Assembly: GCA_030149245.1 (NCBI GenBank)
Contig: JASBRX010000023.1
Span: 173,340 to 237,339 of the forward strand
Direction: 5' to 3'
DNA length: 64,000 nucleotides
Origin: Sphingomonas bacterium
GTDB lineage: Bacteria > Pseudomonadota > Alphaproteobacteria > Sphingomonadales > Sphingomonadaceae
This document shows positions 16,970-26,700 of the stretch, in pieces; position 1 is the first letter of the stretch, and each line of letters opens with the position of its first letter. The notes below the pieces were generated by a model. The model had not been told where the DNA came from. It was given only the letters and a program-made list of their open reading frames with translations, and searched no databases. Made by a program: the position numbers and the translations under genes.

Positions 16970-17374
16970 ATGAAGATCCGTCAGAACCTTTATATCGACC
17001 GCGAACTCAGCGACGCGCTGGAAGTGCTCGCCGCCGGACCGCGCGGCAACAAGAGCCATCTCGTCAACGATGCACTGAAGGACTGGCTCGCGCGCCGGGG
17101 GACCAAGGAGGTCGATGACCTCCTCAAGGTTCGCCTCGACCGGCTGTCGCGCGAACTGGCCGGCGCGCGGCGCGACATCGACGTGCTGCTGGAAAGCCTG
17201 TCGCTGTTCGTCCGCTACCAGTTGATGGTGACGGCACCTTTGCCTGAAGCCGACGCCGCGGCCCGCGCCACCGGCCGCGACCGCTTCGATGCGTTCGTCT
17301 CACAGGTTGGCCGCCAGATTGCGGGCGGCACCCGCACGCTCGTGCCTGCCGAATCCGACGGAGCATCATCGTGA
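16970..17374 (+). CDS. Ribbon-helix-helix (CopG-type) protein between traG and trbB
   Basis: 134 residues. The N-terminus MKIRQNLYIDRELSDALEVLA plus NKSHLVNDALKDWLARRG is a ribbon-helix-helix DNA-binding unit. The rest is an Arg/Asp-rich helix and a tail. Genes like this sit between traG and trbB in P-type ICEs and are presumed regulators or relaxosome accessories (family knowledge). Its stop shares one base with the trbB ATG. Confidence 0.85.
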   Translation: MKIRQNLYIDRELSDALEVLAAGPRGNKSHLVNDALKDWLARRGTKEVDDLLKVRLDRLSRELAGARRDIDVLLESLSLFVRYQLMVTAPLPEADAAARATGRDRFDAFVSQVGRQIAGGTRTLVPAESDGASS

Positions 17375-18372
17375 TGTCCGCCCAGCCTGAAAGCGTCTCC
17401 GCAGAACGCCGCCGCGCGATGCTGCGCACCGCAATGGGATCGGCGATTGCCGCCGCGCTCGCCGACCCGCGCGTCATCGAGATCATGGTCAATCCCGACG
17501 GTGCGCTGGGCATCGACATTCTGGGCGAAGGCCGCGTCGATACCGGCGTGAAGCTCGATCCCGCCCAGGTCGAGCGGATCATCCGGCTGGTGGCATCGCA
17601 TGTCCGGTCCGAAGTCCATGGCGAGAGGCCCATCGTGTCGGCTGAGCTGCCGCCGCTTGGCTCCGGGGCCGGGGAGCGGTTCGAAGGAATTCTGCCGCCA
17701 GTTTCGACTGCCCCCTGCTTTTCGATCCGGAAACCTGCGGCCCGCATCTACACGCTGATGGACTATGTGACCGACGGCATCATGTCGGCGGAGGCCGCGC
17801 GCCTCTTGTCGCTTTCCGTCGTCGATCGCCGCAACATCCTCGTCGCCGGTGGAACCAGTTCGGGCAAGACCACGCTCGCCAACGCGCTGCTCGCCGAGAT
17901 GGCGCATTTGGACGAACGGGTGATCCTGATTGAGGACACCCGCGAGCTGCAATCGCCCGCGCGGGACACGGTCGCGCTCAGAACCCGGGCTGGCACCGTC
18001 ACTATGGGCGATCTCGTGCGCTCGACGCTGCGCCTTCGACCTGACCGCATCATCGTCGGCGAGGTACGTGGGTCCGAAGCGCTGGACATGCTCAAGGCTT
18101 GGAACACCGGTCACCCCGGCGGGATCGCGACCGTCCACGCCAACAGCGCCGCATCCGCGCTCTACCGGATCGAACCGCTCATTCAGGAATCTGTCGTCAC
18201 CGTCCCGCGCCGCCTCGTCGCCGACGCGATCGACATGATCGTCTTCATTGCCGGACGCGGCACCGCGCGGCGCATCGAAACGATCGCGCGCGTCGCAGGG
18301 CTCGACCCCCAGGGCGATTACGCCGTCGTCGATCTCACACCCGTCCTGACCCCTGACCTTCAAGGAGACTGA
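17374..18372 (+). CDS. trbB: TrbB, mating-channel ATPase (VirB11 family)
   Basis: Hexameric traffic ATPase of the P-type T4SS. Walker A AGGTSSGKTTLANALL (about 157-172), Asp box VILIEDTRELQ, Walker B-like DRIIVGEVRGSEALDML and His box GHPGGIATVHANSA are all present. 332 residues is normal. An in-frame GTG 3 nt upstream is an alternative start. Confidence 0.95.
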   Translation: MSAQPESVSAERRRAMLRTAMGSAIAAALADPRVIEIMVNPDGALGIDILGEGRVDTGVKLDPAQVERIIRLVASHVRSEVHGERPIVSAELPPLGSGAGERFEGILPPVSTAPCFSIRKPAARIYTLMDYVTDGIMSAEAARLLSLSVVDRRNILVAGGTSSGKTTLANALLAEMAHLDERVILIEDTRELQSPARDTVALRTRAGTVTMGDLVRSTLRLRPDRIIVGEVRGSEALDMLKAWNTGHPGGIATVHANSAASALYRIEPLIQESVVTVPRRLVADAIDMIVFIAGRGTARRIETIARVAGLDPQGDYAVVDLTPVLTPDLQGD

Positions 18373-18373
18373 C

Positions 18374-18709
18374 ATGCGTATGCTTCATATCCCCAACCGC
18401 GAGCGCTTTTTCCTGACCGGCCTGGCGCTCGGCCTTTCGTTCACCTTGGCGAGCGCAGCACAGGCCGGCGGGTCCGGCATGCCTTGGGAGCAGCCGCTCC
18501 AACAGGTTCTCGAGTCTGTCCAGGGACCGGTCGCCAAGATCGTCGCGGTGATCATCATCATCACCACCGGCCTGACGCTCGCCTTCGGCGAGTCCTCGGG
18601 CGGCTTTCGCCGGCTGATCCAGATCGTGTTCGGCCTTTCGATCGCGTTCGCCGCTTCGTCCTTCTTTCTGTCCTTCTTCAGCTTTGGCGGCGGGGCGCTC
18701 GTCGCATGA
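18374..18709 (+). CDS. trbC: TrbC, prepilin (VirB2 family)
   Basis: 111 residues with a long signal region ending in AAQAGG and two hydrophobic helices (about 52-72 and 86-106), the standard pilin layout. AAGGAG lies 6 nt before the ATG. Its stop overlaps the trbD start. The processed subunit would form the conjugative pilus. Confidence 0.9.
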   Translation: MRMLHIPNRERFFLTGLALGLSFTLASAAQAGGSGMPWEQPLQQVLESVQGPVAKIVAVIIIITTGLTLAFGESSGGFRRLIQIVFGLSIAFAASSFFLSFFSFGGGALVA

Positions 18710-18981
18710 GCCCCGTGGACACCGGTCATGTTGCGGGCTTCGAGGCGCCGATCCACGCGAGCCTCGGGCAAGCAATCCTGCTTGGCGGCGCGCCGCGCGG
18801 AATCGCCATCGTCAACGGTACGGTCGCAGCGGCCATCGGGCTAGGCCTCCAGCAATGGCTGGTCGGGATCGCGCTATGGGCAGTCGGACACAGCATCGCG
18901 GTTTTCGCCGCGCGCCGCGATCCTGATTTCGCAGCCGTTTTGCTCCGCCACCTGCGTCAGAAGGGATATCTGGCGTGCTGA
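18706..18981 (+). CDS. trbD: TrbD (VirB3 family)
   Basis: 91 residues; two closely spaced membrane helices (about 30-62) after the phrase EAPIHASLGQAILLGGAPRG, typical of TrbD. The ATG lies in the trbC stop (ATGA), and the end overlaps trbE by 7 nt. Inner-membrane part of the mating channel, acting with TrbE. Confidence 0.9.
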   Translation: MSPVDTGHVAGFEAPIHASLGQAILLGGAPRGIAIVNGTVAAAIGLGLQQWLVGIALWAVGHSIAVFAARRDPDFAAVLLRHLRQKGYLAC

Positions 18982-21425
18982 ACCTCGCCGAGTATCGCAG
19001 CCGTGCCGACCGGCTCGCCGATCATCTGCCCTGGGCGGCGCTGGTCGCACCCGGAATCGTCCTCAACAAGGATGGCAGCTTCCAGCGCAGTTTCGCGTTT
19101 CGCGGTCCCGACCTCGAAAGCGCGACCGAGGCGGAGCTCGTCTCCGCCTGCGCGCGCGCCAACAACGTCCTCAAGCGGCATGGGTCGGGTTGGGCGCTAT
19201 TCTTCGAGGCCGAACGGCGCGAAGCACTGGGCTATCCCGAAAATGTCTTTCCCGATCCTGCGTCGTGGCTGATCGATCAGGAGCGGCGTGCCAGTTTCGA
19301 GGCCCAAGGCCAGCATTTCGAGAGCCGCTTTCACGGCACGCTGGTCTGGCTGCCGGATGCCGACAGTAGCGATGCGGCAGGACGGACACTCGTCGAGCGA
19401 CCCGACGACGCCAAAGGGCGCGACTGGCACGCCAGCCTCTCCGGCTTCATCGCCGAAAGCGATCGCGTGCTCGACCTTCTGTCCAGCTTCATGCCGGAGG
19501 TGCGCCCATTAAACGACGGGGAGACGCTGACGTATCTCCACGGCACCGTTTCCAGCCGTCGTCACCCCGTCGTCGTGCCGGAAACGCCGATCTATCTCGA
19601 TGCGCTGCTCGCTGACACACCGCTGACCGGCGGGCTTGAGCCCAGGCTCGGCGATCTGCATCTGCGCACCCTCACCATCCTCGGTTTTCCGAACCTCAGT
19701 CGACCCGGCATTCTCGATGCGCTCAACCATCAGGATTTCGGATACCGCTGGGTCACGCGCTTCATTGCCCTCGACAAGACCGATGCGACCAAGGCGCTGA
19801 CGAAGATCCGGCGGCAATGGTTCAACAAGCGCAAGTCGATCGCCGCGCTGCTGCGCGAGGTAGTGTACAACCAGCCAGCCCAGCTTCTCGACAGCGACGC
19901 TGATAACAAGGTGGTCGATGCCGACCTTGCGCTCCAGACGCTCGGCGGCGATCACGTTGCCTTTGGGTATCTGACTACGACGATCACGGTGTCGGACTCC
20001 GATCGCGCTCGCGCAGAGGACAAGGTTCGCGCGGTCGAGCGGATCGTCAACGGCCTCGGCTTCACATGCTTGCGCGAAGGCATCAACGCGGTCGAAGCGT
20101 GGCTGTCGTCGCTGCCCGGTCAGGCTTACGCGAACGTGCGCCAGCCGCTGATCCATACCCTCAATCTCGCCCATCTCATGCCACTGTCGTCGGTGTGGGC
20201 AGGACCTGCTGGCAACCGCCATCTCGACGGCCCGCCACTGCTCTATGCGCAGACCAGTGGATCAACCCCTTTTCGCTTGTCGACCCATATCGGCGATGTC
20301 GGGCACATGCTCGTCGTCGGTCCCACCGGTGCTGGCAAGTCGGTGCTGCTGGCCCTGATCGCATTGCAGTTCCGGCGCTATGCCGGCTCGCAACTCTATA
20401 TCTTCGACAAGGGCTATTCGGCACGCGCGGCGGTGCTGGCGATGGGCGGCGCGCATCATGCGTTGGGTCTCGGCGCGGATAGCGGCGACACTTTGGCGTT
20501 CCAGCCGCTTCGCCGCGTTGATGATCCCAGCGAACGGAGCTGGGCGGCAGAATGGATCGCGGCGCTGCTGGCCCACGAAAAGGTCATCGTCACCCCCGAG
20601 GTCAAGGACGCTGTGTGGTCCGCACTTTGCAGCCTCGCATCGGCACCACCTCAGGAGCGGACGCTGACCGGACTGGCCATGCTACTCCAGTCCAATGCGT
20701 TACGCATCGCGCTGACCGCCTATACGCTCGACGGCCCCTATGGGCGTCTCCTGGACGCGGCTGAACAGCATCTCGCCTTCGCGGACATCCAGTGCTTCGA
20801 AACCGAGGCGCTGATGGGACAGGCCGGGGTGGTCGCCCCGGTTCTGACCTATCTCTTCCACCGCCTCGAAGAGCGCTTCGACGGTCGGCCAACGCTACTC
20901 GTTCTCGACGAGGCCTGGATTTTTCTCGATCATCCAATCTTTGCCGCGCGCATTCGCGAATGGCTGAAGACCCTGCGCAAGAAGAATGTCGCGGTGCTGT
21001 TCGCAACGCAGAGCCTCGCCGATATCGCCGACAGCAGCATCGCGCCGGCGATCATAGAGAGCTGCCCGCAGCGCATTTTGCTGCCCAACGACCGCGCGAT
21101 CGAGCCGCAATCGCGGGCCGCCTATGAGCGTTTCGGACTCAATGACCGGCAAATCGAGCTGGTAAGCCGCGCAACGCCGAAGCGGCAATATTACCTTCAA
21201 TCGGCGCGCGGCAATCGGTTGTTCGAGCTCGGCCTCGGGCCAATCGCGCTCGCGCTGTGCGGTGCGTCCGATCCCGTAACCCAGGCGCGCATCGACGCGC
21301 TGCTGGCGGAGCATGGTCCCGAGAATTTCGCGGCCCGCTTCCTTGAGCAAGCCGGTCTCGAATGGGCCGGCGATCTCCTCGCCGATTTTCCGAATTTCAC
21401 GCCTACCCAAGAAGGAGAAGTGTAA
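18975..21425 (+). CDS. trbE: TrbE, mating-channel ATPase (VirB4 family)
   Basis: 816 residues; the largest T4SS ATPase, needed for pilus assembly and substrate transfer. The N-terminal CagE/TrbE domain (about 180-400) precedes Walker A VGPTGAGKS (about 448-456), Walker B LLVLDEAW (about 639-646) and AVLFATQSLADI. It starts at GTG, overlapping trbD. Confidence 0.95.
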   Translation: MLNLAEYRSRADRLADHLPWAALVAPGIVLNKDGSFQRSFAFRGPDLESATEAELVSACARANNVLKRHGSGWALFFEAERREALGYPENVFPDPASWLIDQERRASFEAQGQHFESRFHGTLVWLPDADSSDAAGRTLVERPDDAKGRDWHASLSGFIAESDRVLDLLSSFMPEVRPLNDGETLTYLHGTVSSRRHPVVVPETPIYLDALLADTPLTGGLEPRLGDLHLRTLTILGFPNLSRPGILDALNHQDFGYRWVTRFIALDKTDATKALTKIRRQWFNKRKSIAALLREVVYNQPAQLLDSDADNKVVDADLALQTLGGDHVAFGYLTTTITVSDSDRARAEDKVRAVERIVNGLGFTCLREGINAVEAWLSSLPGQAYANVRQPLIHTLNLAHLMPLSSVWAGPAGNRHLDGPPLLYAQTSGSTPFRLSTHIGDVGHMLVVGPTGAGKSVLLALIALQFRRYAGSQLYIFDKGYSARAAVLAMGGAHHALGLGADSGDTLAFQPLRRVDDPSERSWAAEWIAALLAHEKVIVTPEVKDAVWSALCSLASAPPQERTLTGLAMLLQSNALRIALTAYTLDGPYGRLLDAAEQHLAFADIQCFETEALMGQAGVVAPVLTYLFHRLEERFDGRPTLLVLDEAWIFLDHPIFAARIREWLKTLRKKNVAVLFATQSLADIADSSIAPAIIESCPQRILLPNDRAIEPQSRAAYERFGLNDRQIELVSRATPKRQYYLQSARGNRLFELGLGPIALALCGASDPVTQARIDALLAEHGPENFAARFLEQAGLEWAGDLLADFPNFTPTQEGEV

Positions 21426-22171
21426 TGCGTATTGTCACCCGCAAAGTCCTGATCGCGTCCGCGCTCAGCATCGGAACCGCCGGTTCGCTGGCTATGGGGC
21501 TCGCCAGTGCGAGCACCCCGGCACGCGCGCAAATCAGCGTATTCGACCCGACCAACTACAGCCAGAACCTGCTCACTGCGGCGCGCACGCTCACCCAGAT
21601 CAACAATCAGATCCAGTCGCTCCAGAACGAAGCGACGATGCTAATCAATCAGGCGAAGAACCTCAGCCGGATCGACTTTCCGCAACTCCAGCAGCTCAAC
21701 CAGAACTTGGCTGCGATCGACCGGTTGATGGGGCAGGCGCAAGGGATCGATTTCAGGGTCGATGGCCTGGACCAGCAGTTCAGCCAGTTGTTTCCCAAGG
21801 ACTTCAATCAGGCACTGACCACCAACAAACAGGTGGTCGCCGCCAAAGCGCGGCTCGATGCCGCAATGTCGGGCTTCCGGCAGGCGATGGGCGTGCAATC
21901 CCAGATCGTCACCAACGTGCAGGCTGATGCCGGGACGCTGAGCGAGATCGTTGCGAAGAGCCAGGGCGCTGAGGGCGGCTTGCAAGCCCAACAAGCCACG
22001 AACCAGCTACTGGCACTCACCGCCAAGCAGCAGTTCCAGATCCAGAAGATGATGGCGGCGCAATACCGCGCCGAAGCAACCGAAGCCGCGCGTCGTGCAC
22101 AGGCCGAGGCAGAAGGGCGGGAACGCACCCGGAAATTTCTGGGCACCGGCCAAGCCTACACGCGCGAATAG
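21425..22171 (+). CDS. trbJ: TrbJ (VirB5 family)
   Basis: 248 residues with a signal peptide (about 1-38, ending ARAQ) and a Gln/Asn-rich helical body (FDPTNYSQNLLTAARTLTQINNQIQSLQNE), the normal TrbJ opening. Exported, minor pilus component. The ATG shares a base with the trbE stop. It is followed by a 128-nt gap where trbK-type entry-exclusion genes often lie. Confidence 0.92.
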   Translation: MRIVTRKVLIASALSIGTAGSLAMGLASASTPARAQISVFDPTNYSQNLLTAARTLTQINNQIQSLQNEATMLINQAKNLSRIDFPQLQQLNQNLAAIDRLMGQAQGIDFRVDGLDQQFSQLFPKDFNQALTTNKQVVAAKARLDAAMSGFRQAMGVQSQIVTNVQADAGTLSEIVAKSQGAEGGLQAQQATNQLLALTAKQQFQIQKMMAAQYRAEATEAARRAQAEAEGRERTRKFLGTGQAYTRE

Positions 22172-22299
22172 GCGCGGTGACGAGCTGAGGCGGCGCAGTC
22201 CAGCTCCCCGATCGCGCCGCCTCGTCGCGGAGTCCGTTTGCCTTGCCCCCGGGTGGCGGGCTCCGCGACACCTTTACTCAAGTCGAAAGCTGCCGAACC

Positions 22300-23604
22300 G
22301 TGCAAGATCTCAATGTCATCGACCGCTTCATGCAGGCCTTCATCCGCTACATCGACAGCGGATTCGGGCTGCTCGGCAATGACGTCGGATTTCTCACCGC
22401 GACGCTGATAGGGATCGACATCACGCTCGCTGGCCTGTTCTGGGCAATGGGTGGCGACGACAACGTCCTTGGCCGGTTCCTCAAGAAAATCCTCTACATT
22501 GGTGCGTTCGCGTTCATCCTGAACAGCTTCTCGACGCTTGCTGACGTCATCTTCAAATCGTTCGCCCAGGCCGGACTGACGGCTGGCGGCGGCACGCTGT
22601 CGGCCGACGACCTGCTTCGCCCCGGACAAGTCGCATCAACCGGCTTCAGCGCCGCCTGGCCGCTGCTCGAGCAGGCCTCGAGCATGATGGGCTTTGTCAG
22701 CTTCTTCGAGAACTTCCTGACGATCATGGTCCTGCTGTTTGCCTGGGCGATCGTCATCCTCGCCTTCTTCATCCTCGCCGTGCAGATGTTCGTGACCATC
22801 ATTGAGTTCAAGCTGACGAGCCTCGCCGGCTTCATCCTCGTGCCGTTCGCGCTGTGGAACCGCACCAGCTTCCTCGCCGAGCGCGTGCTTGGCAATGTGG
22901 TCAGCTCGGGCATCAAGGTGATGGTGCTCGCGGTCATCGTCGGCATCGGTTCGAACTTTTTCGCCGAGTTTACCACCTCGATGCAGGGACAAGAGCCCGA
23001 TCTCGGTGCCGCGATGAGCCTCGCGCTCGGCGCGCTTTCGCTGTTCGGCCTCGGTATCTTCGGTCCCGGCATCGCCTCCGGTTTGGTAGCGGGCGCGCCG
23101 CAGCTGGGTGCAGGCGCTGCGCTCGGTACGGCCGCCGGCGCGGCGGGGGTGACCATGCTTGCCGGCGGTGCGACGATGGGCGCGGCCAGCGCGATCGGGG
23201 GCGGTGCGCTAGGCGCGGTCCGCGCCGGGACGTCGATGGGATCGGCTGCATCGACCGCTTACACGCTCGGGAAAGAGGCTGGCCCGGCACCGACGATGTC
23301 CGCCGGTCTTGGCGGTGTCGCCCGCGCGGCAGGCAACGCCGCCCGCGATCGCGCGTCGAGCGCGCTCAGGCTTGGCGAAGCCGCATCGAGCGGCCGCACG
23401 GCTGCCTGGAACGCGCTCAATCGGTCCGGCGCAGGTGAGCCTGCCTCCTCAGCGGCTGTCGGCGAAGGAGCGCCCAAATGGGCTCAATCGATGCGCGCGC
23501 AGCAAAACGCTCGTCATCACCGTCAGATCGCGCTGCACTCGATTCAGCAGGGCGATCGTGGCGGTGCCTCCGCTCACCCCGACATCAAGGAAAGGGACGA
23601 CTGA
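22300..23604 (+). CDS. trbL: TrbL (VirB6 family)
   Basis: Polytopic inner-membrane core of the mating channel. It has about six hydrophobic helices (about 30-275), followed by a long Gly/Ala-rich low-complexity region (about 275-360) and a charged tail, as usual for TrbL. I chose GTG 22300 because MQDLNVIDRFMQAFIRYIDSGFGLL is the expected N-terminus. An in-frame TTG at 22243 has a GGAG 10 nt upstream and cannot be excluded. 434 residues. Confidence 0.9.
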   Translation: MQDLNVIDRFMQAFIRYIDSGFGLLGNDVGFLTATLIGIDITLAGLFWAMGGDDNVLGRFLKKILYIGAFAFILNSFSTLADVIFKSFAQAGLTAGGGTLSADDLLRPGQVASTGFSAAWPLLEQASSMMGFVSFFENFLTIMVLLFAWAIVILAFFILAVQMFVTIIEFKLTSLAGFILVPFALWNRTSFLAERVLGNVVSSGIKVMVLAVIVGIGSNFFAEFTTSMQGQEPDLGAAMSLALGALSLFGLGIFGPGIASGLVAGAPQLGAGAALGTAAGAAGVTMLAGGATMGAASAIGGGALGAVRAGTSMGSAASTAYTLGKEAGPAPTMSAGLGGVARAAGNAARDRASSALRLGEAASSGRTAAWNALNRSGAGEPASSAAVGEGAPKWAQSMRAQQNARHHRQIALHSIQQGDRGGASAHPDIKERDD

Positions 23605-24410
23605 TGATCTTCAAGCGCGCCGTCCAGCGCTACGGACGGACACCCCAGCCCGAAACGCCATACCAACGTGCCAGTCAGCTTTGGGACGAGCGGATTGGCT
23701 CGGCCCGGGTTCAGGCCCGAAACTGGCGGCTGATGGCGTTCGGGACGTTGACGCTCACCTGCGCCATGTCTGCCGCACTCATCTGGCAGTCACTCCAGAG
23801 CAGGGTCACGCCCTATGTGGTCGAGGTCGATCGTCTTGGCGAGGCACGGGCGGTCACCGAGGCCGAGGCCGGATACAAGCCCACAGACCCACAGATCGCC
23901 TGGCATCTGGCGAAGTTCATCGAGAACGTTCGCGCTGTTTCGCTCGACCCGGTGCTGATGCGCCGCGACTGGCTATCGGCCTATGCCTTCGCGACCGAGC
24001 GCGGCGCGCGATCCCTCGACGACTATGCAAGGGCTGCGGACCCGTTCGCCCGGATCGGCGAGCGAACCGTGGCGGTGCAGGTGACTAGTGTCGTCCGTGC
24101 CTCGGAGCGATCGTTTCAGGTGAAATGGACCGAAACGCCCTACGAGCGCGGGAGTGCGGGGGGATCGTCGACCTGGACGGGAATTCTGACGATCGTGACC
24201 AAGCCACCCGTATCGGCGGACACGCTTCGCAAGAATCCGCTCGGCATCTACGTCGATGCGATCGACTGGAGTCGCGAAATCGAGCCGGCAACGGCCACCG
24301 CCCCGGCGCGCACGCCGCTGCCTCCGTCCTCAGACAACCAGCCGCTGGGCTCGCCGCTCGATCCCAACCTTGCCGCACAACCGACCCCCAATCCGGAGAC
24401 ACAGCCATGA
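23604..24410 (+). CDS. trbF: TrbF (VirB8 family)
   Basis: 268 residues; a short cytoplasmic N-terminus (RYGRTPQPETPYQRASQLWDERIGSAR), one membrane helix (about 45-65), then a periplasmic NTF2-like VirB8 domain (TPYVVEVDRLGEARAV). A Pro-rich tail ends the protein. Stop/start overlaps with both neighbours show tight coupling. Confidence 0.93.
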   Translation: MIFKRAVQRYGRTPQPETPYQRASQLWDERIGSARVQARNWRLMAFGTLTLTCAMSAALIWQSLQSRVTPYVVEVDRLGEARAVTEAEAGYKPTDPQIAWHLAKFIENVRAVSLDPVLMRRDWLSAYAFATERGARSLDDYARAADPFARIGERTVAVQVTSVVRASERSFQVKWTETPYERGSAGGSSTWTGILTIVTKPPVSADTLRKNPLGIYVDAIDWSREIEPATATAPARTPLPPSSDNQPLGSPLDPNLAAQPTPNPETQP

Positions 24411-25261
24411 TCCGCTACCTTGCAGTGCCATCCCTGCTGGTGCTTGCCCTTCCGCCAGCAGCGCATGCGGCCGGGGCTTCACCATCTCAAAGTGGCCCGA
24501 CGCAACGGACGGTCGCATCCGCCAATCGCCTTGCAACCATCGAGCCCGCTGCGAATGGTTTCCTGCATGCCGTTCAGGTCTATCCCTTTGCGGAAGGGGC
24601 AATCTATCGCGTGATGACCGCGCCCGGGCGGGTAACCGACATCGCGCTCCAGCCAGGCGAAACGCTCGTGGCGGTAGCCAGCGGCGACACGGCTCGCTGG
24701 GTTATCGGCGATACGACCAGCGGATCGGGCACCGCGAAGCGTACGCATGTGTTGGTCAAACCATTCAGCGCTGGGCTGTCGACCAACCTTGTGATCACCA
24801 CAGACCGCCGCAGCTATCATATTGCGCTCACCAGCGTCGCGAAGGCGGCGATGGCTGCGCTCTCATGGACCTATCCGCAGGATGCGCTGATCGCCCTCAA
24901 ACGCGCGGCCACGGCCGCCGAGGCAATGGCCCCGGTGGCCGCCGGCATCGAGGTAGAAACTCTTCATTTCAACTACGCCGTATCGGGCGATCGTCCCTCC
25001 TGGCGACCGCTACGCGCGTTCGACGATGGCAGGCAGACATTCATCGAGTTTCCCGCGTCGCTCGCTGTCGGGGAGGCTCCCCCGATCTTTCTGATGGACG
25101 CAAAGGGAGAGGCCCAGTTGGTCAACTATCGGGTGAAGGGCCGTTTCTACGTGGTCGATCGGATCTTCGATGCTGCGGAGCTTCGGCTCGGCACGAAGAA
25201 TCAGCAAGTCGTCCGCATCAGCCGGCTGGCGGCTGGCGCCAAGACACGGAGGGGATCATGA
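24407..25261 (+). CDS. trbG: TrbG (VirB9 family)
   Basis: 284 residues with a signal peptide (about 1-21, ending AHA). The VirB9 N-domain (VYPFAEGAIYRVMTAPGRVTDIALQPGE) and C-domain (PPIFLMDAKGEAQLVNYRVKGRFYVVDRIFDAAELRLG) are clear. Periplasmic/outer-membrane core complex component. The start is in the trbF stop. Confidence 0.94.
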   Translation: MIRYLAVPSLLVLALPPAAHAAGASPSQSGPTQRTVASANRLATIEPAANGFLHAVQVYPFAEGAIYRVMTAPGRVTDIALQPGETLVAVASGDTARWVIGDTTSGSGTAKRTHVLVKPFSAGLSTNLVITTDRRSYHIALTSVAKAAMAALSWTYPQDALIALKRAATAAEAMAPVAAGIEVETLHFNYAVSGDRPSWRPLRAFDDGRQTFIEFPASLAVGEAPPIFLMDAKGEAQLVNYRVKGRFYVVDRIFDAAELRLGTKNQQVVRISRLAAGAKTRRGS

Positions 25262-26475
25262 CCGACGGGAATGATCGGCCCGCGATTGATGTCCCGGCAG
25301 CGCCCGGCAAGGTTGATCCGGAAACACTGGCACTTCGCGCCCAGCCTGCGCGGGCGATCCGTTTCAAGCGCGGTGCCATCGTGGCGATCGCGGCGCTCGG
25401 CTCCGTCAGCCTTGTCGCAACCGTCTGGGTTGCGCTCAGGCCATCCAATCTGCAGCTCGTAGGCCAGACTGACGATCGGACAATTATTGCGAAGCCCCCT
25501 ACCGACGCGCTCAGCGCACTTCCGGGCGGCTATGGCGACGTACCCAAGCTCGGACCGCCGCTGCCTGGTGATCTCGGCCGACCCATTCTCGAGCATCGGC
25601 GCGCAATGGGAATCGAGCCGGTGGCGGAAGAGGCAGCCCGGGCCGATCAGGCGGCAGCAACCGAACGTGAGCGGCGCGTTGCTGAAGTGAGGGCTGCGCG
25701 AGAATCCGGGTTGCTCGTGCAGTCGGGCAGCCGTCCAATCCCGACCGCTGAGGCTCAGGCAGCATTGCCTCTGGCACCGGTGGAAAGCGCCGATGCGCCG
25801 CGGCCTGTGGTCAACCCGGACCGCGATCCCAACGCCCAGCAGCGCAAGGTCGATTTTGTGGCCACGCGCGATTCCAGCGGCGACGTCAACGGTGATCGGC
25901 TGATCCCACCTGCATCACCAAATATGCTTTCCGCCGGCAGCGTGATCGCCGCGGGTCTGATCACCGGGCTTAGGTCAGATCTCCCCGGCCTTGTCACCGC
26001 CCAGGTCACCGAACGGGTCTATGACAGCGCAACCGGCTCCATCCTGCTCATTCCGCAGGGCGCTCGGCTGATCGGCAGCTATGATAGCGTCGTAGCGTAC
26101 GGGCAGAAGCGCGCGCTGATCGTGTGGCAGCGGATCATATTGCCCGACGGCCGCTCGATCCGGCTCGATAATGTCCCCGCGACCGACCCGTCGGGCTATG
26201 CGGGACTAGCCGACAAGGTCGATTTCCACACTTGGACGCTGCTCAAGGGCGTCGCGATTTCAACGCTGTTGGGAGTTGGTGCCAACCTCTCCTTCTCCGG
26301 TGAGAGCGATCTCGTCCAAGCAATTCGGGAATCGACCCAGCAGAATGTCTCCCGCGCAGGAGACCAGATCACGTCGCGCAACCTGCAAGTTCAGCCGACC
26401 ATCACAATCCGACCCGGCGCCCCTGTTCGGCTGGTCGTCCATCGCGACCTGATTCTCGCGCCCTGGCGCGGTTAG
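25258..26475 (+). CDS. trbI: TrbI (VirB10 family)
   Basis: 405 residues; a single membrane helix (about 40-62), a Pro/Ala-rich periplasmic linker, and the C-terminal TrbI barrel domain (AGSVIAAGLITGLRSDLPGLVTAQVTERVYDSATG, then LLIPQGARLIGSYDS). It spans the envelope and anchors the mating channel. Last of the trb genes, overlapping trbG by 4 nt. Confidence 0.95.
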   Translation: MTDGNDRPAIDVPAAPGKVDPETLALRAQPARAIRFKRGAIVAIAALGSVSLVATVWVALRPSNLQLVGQTDDRTIIAKPPTDALSALPGGYGDVPKLGPPLPGDLGRPILEHRRAMGIEPVAEEAARADQAAATERERRVAEVRAARESGLLVQSGSRPIPTAEAQAALPLAPVESADAPRPVVNPDRDPNAQQRKVDFVATRDSSGDVNGDRLIPPASPNMLSAGSVIAAGLITGLRSDLPGLVTAQVTERVYDSATGSILLIPQGARLIGSYDSVVAYGQKRALIVWQRIILPDGRSIRLDNVPATDPSGYAGLADKVDFHTWTLLKGVAISTLLGVGANLSFSGESDLVQAIRESTQQNVSRAGDQITSRNLQVQPTITIRPGAPVRLVVHRDLILAPWRG

Positions 26476-26484
26476 GAGACAAGG

Positions 26485-26700
26485 ATGCCAACCCTTAAGC
26501 TCACCAAGCTGCCTGATCGCACGCCGATCAAGCTCACCATCACCATCACGCCGGACCTGAACCAGTTGCTGACGGACTACGCGGAAGCCTATCGGGATGC
26601 CTATGGTCAGTCGGAGCAGGTGGCTGACCTGATCCCCTACATGCTCCGCTCCTTTCTTGAGAGCGATCGCGGTTTCAGCCGCGGGAAGGCGAAATCATGA
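26485..26700 (+). CDS. DUF2274 small protein
   Basis: 71 residues (MPTLKLTKLPDRTPIKLTITITPDLNQLL...). The pattern beta strand plus two helices resembles a ribbon-helix-helix fold, and the gene is regularly found directly after trbI in alphaproteobacterial ICEs (family knowledge). GGAGA precedes the ATG. It overlaps the next gene by 4 nt. Role unknown; a regulator of transfer or excision is likely. Confidence 0.85.
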   Translation: MPTLKLTKLPDRTPIKLTITITPDLNQLLTDYAEAYRDAYGQSEQVADLIPYMLRSFLESDRGFSRGKAKS

